Below are positions 45,148-54,024 of a DNA stretch of 64,000 bases, piece by piece. This stretch comes from Ralstonia sp. RRA (lineage in GTDB: Bacteria > Pseudomonadota > Gammaproteobacteria > Burkholderiales > Burkholderiaceae). The notes beneath the pieces were generated by a model. That model saw only the letters and a program-made list of their open reading frames with translations. It was not told the DNA's origin and ran no database searches. The position numbers and the translations under genes are program-made. The stretch covers positions 1,488,001-1,552,000 of the forward strand of contig NZ_CP146091.1 in assembly GCF_037023145.1 (NCBI RefSeq), in the 5' to 3' direction. Positions within the stretch are counted from its first letter, which is position 1; the number at the start of each line of letters is the position of its first letter.

Positions 45148-46110
45148 ATGCGGGCGTTCTATACCGATCACTTTGTGCTGCCGCTGCCCCCTGGTCACCG
45201 TTTTCCGATGCGTAAATACAGTGAGTTACGCGAGCGGGTGTTGATCGAGGTGCCCGGGTTGGCGATGCACGAAGCGCCGCGCGCCGACGACCAGGCTTTG
45301 CTGCTGGCGCATGCGCCTGGTTATGTGCAGGCGGTGAGTGCCGGCCTGCTGGATCCGGCGCGCCAGCGTGAAATCGGCTTCCCGTGGTCGCCGGAGATGG
45401 TGGAGCGTAGTCGCCGGTCCGCCGGCGCAACGATGGCAGCTTGTGAAGCCGCGATGACCGACGGTATTGCCGTCAATCTGGCGGGCGGTACGCATCACGC
45501 CTATGCAGACAAGGGCGCCGGTTTTTGTGTCTTCAACGACGCGGCCATCGCTTCGCGTTGGATGCAGCGTCAGCCGGGCAGGGCGCCCGCGGAGTTTCCC
45601 GTCGCCATCGTCGATCTGGATGTGCACCAGGGCAATGGCACCGCGTCGATCCTGCGTGACGACGCTTCGGTGTTCACGTTGTCGGTGCACGGTGAGAAGA
45701 ACTACCCGTTCCGCAAGGAGGCGTCCGACCTGGATGTAGGCCTGCACGACGGCTGCGGCGATCACGACTATCTGGAAGCCCTGACCGGTGCGCTCGACAT
45801 CCTGGCCGGGCGCTTCAAGCCTAGCCTCATCATTTACCTGGCTGGCGCCGATCCGCACGAAGGTGACCGTCTGGGGCGGCTCAAGCTGACGATGGCAGGG
45901 CTGGCCGCACGCGACCAGCAGGTGTTTGATTTTGCATATCAACGGCGGATTCCGATTGCCGTTACCATGGCGGGCGGCTATGGCAACAATATCGACGACA
46001 CCGTGGCCGTCCACGCGCAGACGATCGCGCTGGCTGCCCGACATGCACAGCGCTGGGCGGCACGCGACGAGGCTGCCTCTGCTTCCATCTCTCTTCCGCT
46101 TTCCGCATGA
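45148..46110 (+). CDS. Histone-deacetylase-like (class II HDAC/AcuC-type) hydrolase
   Basis: A 320-residue arginase/deacetylase-fold protein. The tandem active-site histidines are His116-His117 (GGTHHAYADKGAGFCVFNDAA). Zinc ligands Asp158 and His160 lie in VDLDVHQGNGT, and a further Asp is in LAGADPHEGD. In bacteria such enzymes deacetylate acetyl-lysine or acetylpolyamines or act as amidohydrolases; this one has the short form close to AcuC-like and HDLP-type proteins. Its stop overlaps the start of the EamA exporter gene by 4 bp, so they are coupled. The substrate may be a small molecule that the exporter handles; this is only an inference. Confidence 0.9.
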   Translation: MRAFYTDHFVLPLPPGHRFPMRKYSELRERVLIEVPGLAMHEAPRADDQALLLAHAPGYVQAVSAGLLDPARQREIGFPWSPEMVERSRRSAGATMAACEAAMTDGIAVNLAGGTHHAYADKGAGFCVFNDAAIASRWMQRQPGRAPAEFPVAIVDLDVHQGNGTASILRDDASVFTLSVHGEKNYPFRKEASDLDVGLHDGCGDHDYLEALTGALDILAGRFKPSLIIYLAGADPHEGDRLGRLKLTMAGLAARDQQVFDFAYQRRIPIAVTMAGGYGNNIDDTVAVHAQTIALAARHAQRWAARDEAASASISLPLSA

Positions 46111-47024
46111 CCCAAGCGTATTCCGCCGCGCCTGCGCCGGCCCGCGATTCCTTGTTCGTGGCCGCCATGCCGTGGCTGTTCGTGCTGATCTGGAGCACGG
46201 GTTTTATCGTGGCCAAGTACGGCATGCCGTACGCCGAGCCGATCACCTTCCTCTTCCTGCGCTTTGTTGGTGTGCTGGTGTGTCTGCTGCCGCTCGTGTG
46301 GTTGGCGCGGGTGCCGCTGCCGCGCCGCGCGGGCACGCATGACGTCGATTGGACAATGATTGGTCACCTCGCCGTGGCGGGTGTGTTGATGCAGTGGGGC
46401 TATCTGGCCGGCGTGTGGGCGGCAGTCAAGCTCGGTATGCCGGCGGGGATGACGGCGCTGATTGTCGGCATGCAGCCCATCCTCACGGCCTTGTATGTAT
46501 CCATGCGCGGCGAGCGCGTAACGGGCCGCCAGTGGCTGGGTCTGCTGTGCGGTATCGCCGGGGTGGGGCTGGTGGTGGCGAACAAGCTGCATCTGGCCGG
46601 CGTGGGCGTGACGACGCTGGCGCTGTGCGTGGGCGCGCTGCTGTCGATCACGATTGGCACGCTGTATCAGAAGCGCCATTGCCCGGTGTTTGATCTGCGT
46701 ATGGGGGCATGCATTCAGTTCGGCGCGTCGGCGCTGCTGTGCCTGCCGTTCATGTTCCTGTTCGAGACGCGCGAGGTGCACTGGACTGCGCAGATGATTG
46801 GCTCGCTGGTGTGGTCGGTGCTGGCGCTGTCCATCGGTGCAATCTCGCTGCTGTTCGTGCTGATTCGCAAGGGCGCGGCGACCAGGGTGACGTCTCTCCT
46901 TTATCTGACGCCGCCAACGACTGCGGTGATGGCCTGGGCGCTGTTTGGCGAGCGCTTTCCGCCGCTGGCCGCACTCGGCATGGTGATCGCTGCGTGCGGT
47001 GTGGCGCTGGTGATCCGCAAGTAA
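46107..47024 (+). CDS. EamA/DMT-family transporter
   Basis: A 305-residue inner-membrane protein with about ten helices and two EamA repeats. The first helix region MPWLFVLIWSTGFIVAKYGM is typical, and the second repeat ends in LTPPTTAVMAWALFGERFPPLAALGMVIAACGVALVI. Most members export metabolites or amino acids. ATGA overlap with the deacetylase-like gene indicates joint expression. Substrate unknown. Confidence 0.92.
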   Translation: MTQAYSAAPAPARDSLFVAAMPWLFVLIWSTGFIVAKYGMPYAEPITFLFLRFVGVLVCLLPLVWLARVPLPRRAGTHDVDWTMIGHLAVAGVLMQWGYLAGVWAAVKLGMPAGMTALIVGMQPILTALYVSMRGERVTGRQWLGLLCGIAGVGLVVANKLHLAGVGVTTLALCVGALLSITIGTLYQKRHCPVFDLRMGACIQFGASALLCLPFMFLFETREVHWTAQMIGSLVWSVLALSIGAISLLFVLIRKGAATRVTSLLYLTPPTTAVMAWALFGERFPPLAALGMVIAACGVALVIRK

Positions 47025-47090
47025 GCGCCGCTGACTTGAAACTGGCTGGCGTATCCTCGTAGTTTTCCAAACACCTGAGTGCACGCCAGC

Positions 47091-47534
47091 ATGAGCACGC
47101 CTCGACAGACGCGCGACGACTACCGCCACTTCCACACCATCACCACACGCTGGATGGACAACGACGTCTACGGCCACGTCAACAACGTCGTCTACTACAG
47201 CTACTTCGATACCGTGGTGAATGCCTACCTGATCGAGCAAGGCGTGCTGGACCCCGAGCACAGCGACACCATCGGCCTCGTCATCGAGACGCAGTGCAAC
47301 TACTTCGCGCCGCTGTCGTTTCCTGATCCGGTGGTTGCGGGCTTGCGCGTTGCGCGCCTGGGCAACACCAGCGTGCGTTATGAGGTAGGGCTGTTCCGAG
47401 GCGATGCGCGTGACGCAGCAGCGCAAGGGCATTTCGTACACGTCTATGTTGATCGTGAAACGCGTCGTCCGGTGCCGCTGCCAGAGGCGTTGCGTGCTGT
47501 GCTGGAACCGTTGGCCGCCAACATCGCCGCTTGA
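47091..47534 (+). CDS. Acyl-CoA thioesterase (4HBT / hotdog fold)
   Basis: A 147-residue hotdog-fold thioesterase. The 4-hydroxybenzoyl-CoA thioesterase signature is present: [23 protein letters not shown], with the catalytic Asp in [10 protein letters not shown]. It probably hydrolyses an acyl-CoA. The ATG at 47091 is used; a GTG at 47079 in frame is an alternative, and neither has a strong Shine-Dalgarno. It lies between the EamA gene and a nitroreductase gene on the same strand. Confidence 0.9.
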   Translation: MSTPRQTRDDYRHFHTITTRWMDNDVYGHVNNVVYYSYFDTVVNAYLIEQGVLDPEHSDTIGLVIETQCNYFAPLSFPDPVVAGLRVARLGNTSVRYEVGLFRGDARDAAAQGHFVHVYVDRETRRPVPLPEALRAVLEPLAANIAA

Positions 47535-47549
47535 GTGACCTGCCTTGTC

Positions 47550-48257
47550 ATGAACGATCGCCGCCCCAGCCCCAACGAGGTCGAGCTCGTCGACCAGGCC
47601 ATCACGTCGCGCCGTTCGATTCGCGCGTTCCTCCCCAAGCCTGTCGCGCGGGAGGATATCGAAGCCATTCTGGATGTCGCGCGCCGTGCGCCCTCAGGCA
47701 GCAATACGCAGCCATGGAAGGTCTATGTGCTGACGGGCGAGTCGAAGGCGCGACTGTCGGAATCCGTACTGGCTGCATACGAACATCCGGAGGTCGATAC
47801 GCTGCATCGCGAGGAGTATCCGTACTACCCGCGCACGTGGGTCGATCCGTATCAAAGCCGCCGGCGCAAAGTGGGTTGGGACCTATACAGCCTGCTGGGC
47901 ATCGGCCGCGCGGAGAAGGAGCGCATGCATGCACAGCACGCGCGTAACTTCCGCTTCTTCGATGCGCCGGTCGGCCTCATCTTCAGCATCGATCGCGTGA
48001 TGGAGCAGGGGAGTTGGCTTGACTACGGCATGTTCCTCGAAGCCGTGATGGTGGCGGCGCGTGCACGTGGCATCGATACGTGTCCGCAAGCGGCCTTCAC
48101 GCAATTCCATCGCATCATCAAGGCGCACCTGGTGTTGCCTGATGACGAAATGGTCGTGTGCGGTATGTCGATGGGGTATGCCGACGCATCCGCCATCGAA
48201 AACACACTCATCACCGAGCGTGCACCTGTCTCCGACTTCACTCGGTTCTTCGATTGA
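47550..48257 (+). CDS. Nitroreductase family protein
   Basis: A 235-residue FMN-dependent nitroreductase-fold protein. Flavin-binding motifs: SRRSIRAFLPKPV near the N-terminus, RRAPSGSNTQPWKVYVLTG, and the C-terminal CGMSMGYAD. Members reduce nitroaromatics or quinones with NAD(P)H; the physiological substrate is unknown. The ATG at 47550 begins 15 bp after the thioesterase stop; an in-frame earlier ATG overlaps that stop. A 454-bp non-coding gap follows. Confidence 0.9.
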   Translation: MNDRRPSPNEVELVDQAITSRRSIRAFLPKPVAREDIEAILDVARRAPSGSNTQPWKVYVLTGESKARLSESVLAAYEHPEVDTLHREEYPYYPRTWVDPYQSRRRKVGWDLYSLLGIGRAEKERMHAQHARNFRFFDAPVGLIFSIDRVMEQGSWLDYGMFLEAVMVAARARGIDTCPQAAFTQFHRIIKAHLVLPDDEMVVCGMSMGYADASAIENTLITERAPVSDFTRFFD

Positions 48258-48711
48258 CACGTCAACGCGTCGCTGCTTGCACACTACAGCGCACATCTTC
48301 GTGCAAGGGGCGAATAGAGGCCAAAAAATCGTCAAGCTATGTCAACAGATTGGGTCGATGTGTCGTTAGACTTCCATCATGCAGTCGGCGTGTAAGCGCG
48401 GGCGCATTGTGAGGAAGTGTTGGACGAGGTTGTAAACCGTGATTGTCACCATCCAGGTGGGAATTCGAGCGGGATGAGGTGCTCTGTCCCGGAGCCTTCG
48501 CAATACGTTTTGACGCGATACTCAGAAAGTGCCCTATGCGCAACTTTCTTCGCAAATTGTGAACTGCCGTAGCAGGGAATTGCGTCGAAATGATGTCTGA
48601 ATGATAAGGCTCCAGAGGTCAAACTTTAAGGCTGTGAGCTAAGTCCTTCATCTTGCTAAGAATTTTGTTTTTGCCTACACTTGCGCCATCTCACGCGCGG
48701 GTGATCGAATC
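48258..48711. other. Non-coding gap upstream of pbpG
   Basis: 454 bp without a supported ORF; the small frames in it lack Shine-Dalgarno sequences and family character. CTTGCAC (48276-48282) can pair with GTGCAAG (48301-48307) just after the nitroreductase stop, with no T-run. The right end has a good promoter at 48653. The rest shows nothing I can name. Confidence 0.6.
48653..48681 (+). promoter_or_regulatory. Promoter of the PBP7-like gene
   Basis: TTGCTA (48653-48658), 17-nt spacer rich in T, TACACT (48676-48681), 31 bp before the ATG at 48712. Good spacing and moderate consensus match. Confidence 0.6.
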
Positions 48712-49902
48712 ATGTCACGGTCTGTTTCCTCATTTTTCCGACGTCTCGGCCTAGCTTCGCTGATGACTGTCGCGCTCGCCGCCGTTTCCGTCGCCTCCGT
48801 GGCCAACGCTGCCACCGCCGACAAAAAACCCGCCGCCAGCAAGAAAGCCAAATCCAAAGGCAAGACAGTCGCCAGCAAAAAAGCCGGCGCCAAGGTTGCT
48901 GCAGCCAGCAGCGATGACGTTGCCGCCACCAAAATCCGCAAGGTCGTGACCGTCAAGGGCAAGCGCCGCGTGATCGTGGTTGAGCGCGGTGCTCGCCCAG
49001 TGCGTGCCGCCTTCGTGCCGGCCAGCCCGACGCTGGGCGAAGCGATGGGCCTGCGTGCCACGCCGGATGCGCTGGCACTGCGCTCGTCGGTTGCGCTGGT
49101 GATGGACCAGAACACCGGTGAAGTCCTGTTCCAAAAGAATTCGGCCGCGGTGCTGCCGATCGCCTCGATCACCAAGCTGATGACCGCGCTGGTCGTGACC
49201 GAAGCGCACCAGCCGATGGACGAGCTGCTGGAAATTACCGATGACGATCGCGATTACGAGCGCAACACCGGCTCGCGTCTGCGCTTTGGCACGATGCTCA
49301 CGCGTGAAGATCTGCTGCTGCTGGCGCTGATGTCGTCGGAGAACCGTGCAGCTTCGGCGCTGGGCCGCAACTATCCGGGCGGTCGTCCGGCATTCGTCGC
49401 TGCCATGAACCGCAAGGCGCATGAGCTGGGCATGAACGACACGCACTACGTCGATTCGAACGGCTTGTCGAGCAGCAACGTGTCGAGCGCGCAGGATCTG
49501 GCCAAGATCGTTGTTGCCGCTTACAAGGTGCCGACCATCCGCCAGTTCACGACCACCACCGAGCACACGGTCAACGCCAATGGCCGCTCGCTGCACTACG
49601 TGAACACCAACCGCCTGGTGCGTGGCGGTGAATGGGACATCGGCCTGCAGAAGACCGGCTTCATCAACGAGGCAGGCCGCTGCTTGGTGATGCAGGCCAA
49701 CGTGCATGGCCGCAACGTGGTGATGGTGTTCCTGGATTCGGCCGGCAACCTGACGCGTTTTGCGGATGCCACGCGCGTGCGCAACTGGCTGGAGCGCAAT
49801 CCGCATGTTGAGGCAGCTACGCAGGCTGCTGCGCCACTGCGCAATGTGCCTGTGTCGACGCAACCGGCCACGGTGCTGGCTGCGGAGCAGCACGGGGCCT
49901 GA
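48712..49902 (+). CDS. pbpG: D-alanyl-D-alanine endopeptidase, PBP7 type
   Basis: A 396-residue low-molecular-weight penicillin-binding protein. A signal peptide runs to about residue 33 (ends VANA). An Ala/Lys-rich linker (about 34-100) follows, possibly contacting peptidoglycan or the outer membrane. The catalytic domain has SxxK at Ser152-Lys155 (ASITK), SEN at 209-211 and KTG at 314-316. PBP7 cleaves DD-crosslinks in the periplasm. The N-terminal Lys-rich linker is longer than in E. coli PBP7 (about 310 residues in all). A strong promoter and terminator frame it as a single-gene unit. Confidence 0.93.
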   Translation: MSRSVSSFFRRLGLASLMTVALAAVSVASVANAATADKKPAASKKAKSKGKTVASKKAGAKVAAASSDDVAATKIRKVVTVKGKRRVIVVERGARPVRAAFVPASPTLGEAMGLRATPDALALRSSVALVMDQNTGEVLFQKNSAAVLPIASITKLMTALVVTEAHQPMDELLEITDDDRDYERNTGSRLRFGTMLTREDLLLLALMSSENRAASALGRNYPGGRPAFVAAMNRKAHELGMNDTHYVDSNGLSSSNVSSAQDLAKIVVAAYKVPTIRQFTTTTEHTVNANGRSLHYVNTNRLVRGGEWDIGLQKTGFINEAGRCLVMQANVHGRNVVMVFLDSAGNLTRFADATRVRNWLERNPHVEAATQAAAPLRNVPVSTQPATVLAAEQHGA

Positions 49903-49918
49903 GTCGCAGCCTGATCGG

Positions 49919-49960
49919 CCCAACAAAAAAGCGCGTTCGATGACGCGCTTTTTTGTTGGG
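49919..49960. terminator. Bidirectional terminator between pbpG and the IclR gene
   Basis: CCCAACAAAAAAGCGCGT (49919-49936) pairs perfectly with its complement at 49943-49960 across a 6-nt loop. T6 and A6 tracts lie within the stem, so it can serve both convergent genes. Confidence 0.9.
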
Positions 49961-49973
49961 TAAAAAACGGCGC

Positions 49974-50771
49974 TCATTCCGCGCGCACCGGCTCCTCGTC
50001 ATAGGTGTAGCCCATGCCCTTGGAGATCTGCAGGGCGGTGTCCTTGAGGTTGTCGAGCCAGCTGTCCTGCAGCCGGTCTGCCGGTGCGGACAGCGATAGG
50101 CCTGCCACCAGCCGGCGCGAATCATCGTAGATGCCGGCAGCGATACAGCGCACGCCGAGTTCCAGCTCTTCGTTGTCACGTGCGTAACCGTTGGTGCGTA
50201 CCCAGTTCAGTTCGCGCTCAAGCTTGGGTAGATCGGTAATCGACGTACGCGTATGGCCAGACAGGCCGGTCCGCGTGGCATAGGCTCGCACGCGGCCGAT
50301 CTCATCGGCAGCCAGGAACAGCTTGCCGACCGAGGTCAGATGCAGCGGCGCACGGCCGCCGATGGCGCGCACGACCTGCATGCCCGAGCGCTCCGAGTAG
50401 GCGCGTTCGATGTAGACGATCTCGTCGCCCTGGCGTACCGACAGGTTGACGGTCTGGCCAGTCAGGCGGTGTAGCGCGCGCATGGGTGCCAGCGCGGCTT
50501 CACGTACCGACAGGCGCGCCTTGACCAGATTGCCAAGCTCCAACAGGCGCATGCCGAGGCGATAGCTGCCGGGGTCGGAGCGATCGACAAAGCGGCAAGC
50601 CACCATGTCGTTCAGGATGCGGTGCGCGGTGGATGGGTGCAAGCCGGTGCTGGCGGACAGCGCTTTCAGGCTGACCGGGTCGGCGTGCTCGGCCAGCGCG
50701 TCAAGCAGCATCATCATGCGTTCGATGACCTGGATGGACGTCTTACCGGGGTCCTTGTCTGCTTCTGCCAT
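49974..50771 (-). CDS. IclR-family transcriptional regulator
   Basis: A 265-residue IclR protein. An N-terminal winged helix (about 12-75: SIQVIERMMMLLDALAE, then LSASTGLHPSTAHRILNDM) is followed by a GAF-like effector domain with GRAPLHLTSVGKLFLA and GVRCIAAGIYDDSRRLVAGLSL. The start at 50771 is chosen because the upstream extension lacks family similarity. It is divergent from lutA with a 240-bp gap holding two TCCGGA palindromes, so it is the probable regulator of the lutAB genes. Effector unknown. Confidence 0.92.
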   Translation of the reverse strand: MAEADKDPGKTSIQVIERMMMLLDALAEHADPVSLKALSASTGLHPSTAHRILNDMVACRFVDRSDPGSYRLGMRLLELGNLVKARLSVREAALAPMRALHRLTGQTVNLSVRQGDEIVYIERAYSERSGMQVVRAIGGRAPLHLTSVGKLFLAADEIGRVRAYATRTGLSGHTRTSITDLPKLERELNWVRTNGYARDNEELELGVRCIAAGIYDDSRRLVAGLSLSAPADRLQDSWLDNLKDTALQISKGMGYTYDEEPVRAE

Positions 50772-50834
50772 GGGTGCAGGAATGGGTGCGGATGCGATGC
50801 AAAATTTTATCCCACGATGTGAAAATGCGCACCA

Positions 50835-50854
50835 TCCGGATACGTGATTCCGGA
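50835..50854. promoter_or_regulatory. Paired TCCGGA palindromes, IclR operator candidate
   Basis: TCCGGA at 50835-50840 and again at 50849-50854, 14 bp centre to centre, in the IclR-lutA divergent gap. Each hexamer is itself palindromic, so the pair forms a symmetrical site. Confidence 0.35.
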
Positions 50855-51011
50855 CATTTTCGAGGGCATTCTCGGTCGCGCTTGCATTGTGCGTGAGAGG
50901 GCATCGTGAAGCGCACTCATGGGCGGCATGAAGAAGTTCATTGCCTGAAAACCCGCGCTGGCTGGGCGTCGGGCGCATAATGGCGGCTTCCAAGAACACA
51001 CGAGACTCCCC

Positions 51012-51737
51012 ATGCGCGTAGGACTGTTCGTCACTTGCCTGGTTGATCTGATGCGGCCTGACATCGGCTTTTCGGTGCTCAAGTTGCTGGAAAAGGCCGG
51101 TTACGACGTGGTGGTGCCACCCGCACAGACGTGCTGCGGCCAGCCGGCCTATAACTCTGGCGATCGCCCGCTGGCGCGCGATCTGGCCGAGAAAACGCTC
51201 AAGGAATTCGAACAGTTCGACTATGTGGTCATCCCGTCCGGCTCGTGCGGCGGCATGATCCGCAAGGGTTACGCCGATCTCTTTCGCGATGATCCGGAGC
51301 TTGCCGGCCGCTATGAGCGCCTGGCCCCCCGCGTGCACGAACTGACCGATTTCCTTGTCAACGTCGCGCGTATCGAATCACTCGATTCCGAGTTCACGGG
51401 CCACGTCACGTATCACGATTCCTGCTCGGGCCTGCGCGAGCTGGGCGTAAAGACGCAGCCGCGCGAGCTGCTCGGAAAACTACCCGGCGTGCAACTGACC
51501 GAGATGCCGGCGTGCGAGGCGTGTTGCGGCTTCGGCGGCACGTTCTCGATCAAGTACGGTGACATTTCCACCGCCATCGCCGACGAGAAGTGCGCCAACA
51601 TCAAGGCCAGCGGCGCTGATGCCGTGGTGCTTGGCGATGTTGGGTGCATGCTCAACATCGAAGGCCGACTGCGCCGCACAGGCGATACGAGCACGCGTGT
51701 GCTGCATATCGCGCAGGTCCTTGCCGGCGACGCCTGA
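51012..51737 (+). CDS. lutA: LutA/YkgE-type Fe-S oxidoreductase subunit
   Basis: A 241-residue CCG-domain protein. Two cysteine-rich motifs are present, QTCCGQPAYNSGD (near 40-50) and ACEACCGFGGTFS (near 164-175), plus GSCGGM; in this family they bind an iron-sulfur cluster or heterodisulfide-type site. LutA works with LutB and LutC in oxidation of L-lactate to pyruvate. It is the first gene of a co-directional set with lutB (30 bp on). The IclR-type regulator is divergent upstream. Confidence 0.9.
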   Translation: MRVGLFVTCLVDLMRPDIGFSVLKLLEKAGYDVVVPPAQTCCGQPAYNSGDRPLARDLAEKTLKEFEQFDYVVIPSGSCGGMIRKGYADLFRDDPELAGRYERLAPRVHELTDFLVNVARIESLDSEFTGHVTYHDSCSGLRELGVKTQPRELLGKLPGVQLTEMPACEACCGFGGTFSIKYGDISTAIADEKCANIKASGADAVVLGDVGCMLNIEGRLRRTGDTSTRVLHIAQVLAGDA

Positions 51738-51767
51738 GCGCCAAGAACACGACGGAGACGCAATCGC

Positions 51768-53177
51768 ATGCAAGTCCGCAGCATGGAATTCAAGGCGCGT
51801 GCCGGGCAGAAGCTTGCCGACAAGCGCCTGCAGCAGAACCTCACCAAGCTCTCAACGAAGTTCGTCACCGCGCGCGCGGCGGCTATTCAGGAGATTGATT
51901 TCCCGGCGACACGCGAGGCGTTGAAAGAGCGCCGAAACCGCGCGCTGGAGAACCTCGATGTCTGGCTTGCTACCTTCGAAGCTGAGGCCACGCGCCGTGG
52001 CGCCAAGGTGCTCTTTGCCGAAACGACGGCCGATGCCGCTCGCCTAGTGGCGGAAATCGCCCGCAAGCACGAGGTGAAGAAGGTCATCAAGAGCAAGTCG
52101 ATGGTGACCGAAGAGATGCGCCTGAACCAGGTGCTCGGCGAGATGGGCGTGCAGAGCATCGAGACCGATCTGGGCGAATACATCCTCCAGATCAACGATA
52201 GCGAACCGCCGTCGCACATCATCGCGCCGGTGGTGCACAAGGATAAGGAGGAGATTGCCGACCTCTTTGCCAAGACGCACAACAAGCCGCGCCTGACCGA
52301 TATCCCCGAGATGACGCGCGAGGCGCGCGAAGTGCTGCGGCCTGAATTTCTGTCTGCCGACATGGGCGTGACGGGCGGTAACTTCATCATTGCCGAGACG
52401 GGCTCGGTGGCCATCGTCACCAACGAAGGCAACGAAGGCATGTGCACGATCATGCCGCGCGTGCACGTCGCGGTGACGGGTATTGAGAAGGTGCTGCCGA
52501 CGCTCGAAGATCTGGCGACCGTGATGCGCCTGTTGCCACGCTCGGCCACGGGGCAGGCCATCTCGAACTATTTCTCGTTGTTGACCGGCCCGCGCGCGCC
52601 CGGCGAGAAAGATGGCCCTGAGCATATGTACTTCGTCATCGTCGATGGTGGCCGCAGTGGCCTGATCGGCGGCGAGTTTCAGGAGATGCTGCGCTGTATT
52701 CGTTGCGGCGCGTGCATGAACCATTGCCCGGTCTATCAGAAGATCGGCGGGCATGCCTATGGCTGGGTGTATCCAGGTCCGATGGGCAGTGTGCTGACGC
52801 CGAGTTATGTCGGATTGTCGAACGCGCTGGACCTGCCGCAGGCGGCTACGCTGTGCGGCGAATGCAATCGCGTCTGCCCGGCATCGATTCCCTTGTCGGA
52901 CCTGCTGCGCACGCTGCGCGAGAAGCAGATGGAGCGCGAACTGCGTCCGCAATCCGAGCGTTTCGGTTTGCGTGTATGGGGCTTCATGGCGCGGCGGCCG
53001 GCACTGTACTCGGCGGGTACGTGGGTTGCGGCGCGTGTGCTGCGCTGGATGGGCGGCGACAAGAAGCTGATCCATTCGCTGCCGGTCGGTAAGGGCTGGA
53101 CGGATACACGAGACATGCCGGCGCCCGCCGGTAAGACATTCCGTGAGCTGTATCGTGAAAAGAGGGCGCGTGCATGA
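51768..53177 (+). CDS. lutB: LutB/YkgF-type Fe-S protein
   Basis: A 469-residue protein with an N-terminal LUD (DUF162-like) domain (about 70-300, including NFIIAETGSVAIVTNEGNEG) and two 4Fe-4S motifs, CIRCGACMNHCPVY (near 310) and CGECNRVCPASIPL (near 365). It is the electron-transfer subunit of the lactate oxidation complex. Its stop overlaps the next ATG by 4 bp. lutC, normally the third gene, is not found here. Confidence 0.92.
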   Translation: MQVRSMEFKARAGQKLADKRLQQNLTKLSTKFVTARAAAIQEIDFPATREALKERRNRALENLDVWLATFEAEATRRGAKVLFAETTADAARLVAEIARKHEVKKVIKSKSMVTEEMRLNQVLGEMGVQSIETDLGEYILQINDSEPPSHIIAPVVHKDKEEIADLFAKTHNKPRLTDIPEMTREAREVLRPEFLSADMGVTGGNFIIAETGSVAIVTNEGNEGMCTIMPRVHVAVTGIEKVLPTLEDLATVMRLLPRSATGQAISNYFSLLTGPRAPGEKDGPEHMYFVIVDGGRSGLIGGEFQEMLRCIRCGACMNHCPVYQKIGGHAYGWVYPGPMGSVLTPSYVGLSNALDLPQAATLCGECNRVCPASIPLSDLLRTLREKQMERELRPQSERFGLRVWGFMARRPALYSAGTWVAARVLRWMGGDKKLIHSLPVGKGWTDTRDMPAPAGKTFRELYREKRARA

Positions 53178-53455
53178 CCGCTACTGAATCCCTGCAAACG
53201 CTGCGTGACGCGCTGGATCGCCACGCGCAGTCGCCTGACATTCCGCGCTTGCTCAAGCATTGGCGTGATGAAGCCACACTCGCACCGCTGGCTGTGCTGC
53301 CGCCGGCATACGATCAGGTTCGCCGGTCGATGCTGCAGCGGCTGGACATGGCCGTGTCGTTCAGTGAGGAGAGTTGTTCGTTCTCGCCCGCATCGCTGCT
53401 CGCGGAAATGCGCCTGTGGGCCGACAAGGCCGAGGCCAAGCTCGCCGGCATGTAA
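53174..53455 (+). CDS. Small protein coupled to lutB (93 aa), unknown
   Basis: I do not recognise this protein. It starts inside the lutB stop (ATGA), so it is translationally coupled and belongs to the lut operon. It is helical, soluble, without signal peptide, and has one cysteine in SFSEESCSFSPASLLAEMRLWADK. It occupies the position where LutC (about 200-240 residues, LUD domain) is expected but shows no LUD motif. It could be a small accessory or assembly factor for the LutAB proteins; no function can be read from the sequence. Confidence 0.8.
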   Translation: MTATESLQTLRDALDRHAQSPDIPRLLKHWRDEATLAPLAVLPPAYDQVRRSMLQRLDMAVSFSEESCSFSPASLLAEMRLWADKAEAKLAGM

Positions 53456-53524
53456 TCGGTACGCGACATGGAACGCGCACGCGGCGTTGCTGTCTGACCG
53501 GAAACTCCCACGTTTGCCGACCTC

Positions 53525-53839
53525 ATGAACGAAACTGCCCGCGAAATCATGCTGTACGACGCCCAGAAGAAGACCACGGGCGTCGCCTACCTCTGGTGGT
53601 TCCTGCTCGGCTTTCTGGGGGCACATCGTTTCTACGTGAAGCGGTCGGGCAGTGGCATTGCGCAGGCAGTCGCCAACATTGGCGGAACCTGGCTGGCGTT
53701 TCGCGATATGGGCAATACGGCCGGCTGGGTGCTGGCTGTCATCGGCGGGCTGTGGGTTCTGGTGGACGTGTTCCTGATCCCGGGGATGGTCCGCGCGTAC
53801 AACACGGTGCTGGCTGAGCGGCTGACGGCCACGCCTTGA
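53525..53839 (+). CDS. TM2 domain-containing membrane protein
   Basis: A 104-residue protein with a TM2 domain: two membrane helices (about 20-36 and 64-86) joined by a turn, with TGVAYLWWFLLGFLGAHRFYVKRSG, where GAHRFY is the family's conserved turn. Function of bacterial TM2 proteins is unknown. It lies 69 bp after the lut small gene and 14 bp before a lipoprotein gene. Confidence 0.87.
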   Translation: MNETAREIMLYDAQKKTTGVAYLWWFLLGFLGAHRFYVKRSGSGIAQAVANIGGTWLAFRDMGNTAGWVLAVIGGLWVLVDVFLIPGMVRAYNTVLAERLTATP

Positions 53840-53853
53840 GAGGAACTGACGCT

Positions 53854-54021
53854 ATGAACCGAGTGACTGGGTGGAAACGTGCCGTGCTGTGGGCGGTGGG
53901 ATTGGTATGCGTTGGGGCCACGCTGGGTGGTTGCACAACCTCGCGCGAGCAATACAGCCAGAGTTCCAATATCAGCGCATATGGTGTGATTGATGCTGGG
54001 ATTGAGCGAACCTCTCGCTGA
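53854..54021 (+). CDS. Small putative lipoprotein (55 aa)
   Basis: A very short lipoprotein: basic N-terminus MNRVTGWKR, hydrophobic segment AVLWAVGLVCVGATLGG, lipidated Cys27 in the lipobox LGGC. The mature part is only about 29 residues (TTSREQYSQSSNISAYGVID and on). AGGAA precedes the ATG at 53854. It lies 14 bp after the TM2 gene and its stop is 3 bp from the bpt stop on the opposite strand. Function unknown. Confidence 0.72.
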   Translation: MNRVTGWKRAVLWAVGLVCVGATLGGCTTSREQYSQSSNISAYGVIDAGIERTSR

Positions 54022-54024
54022 GTT

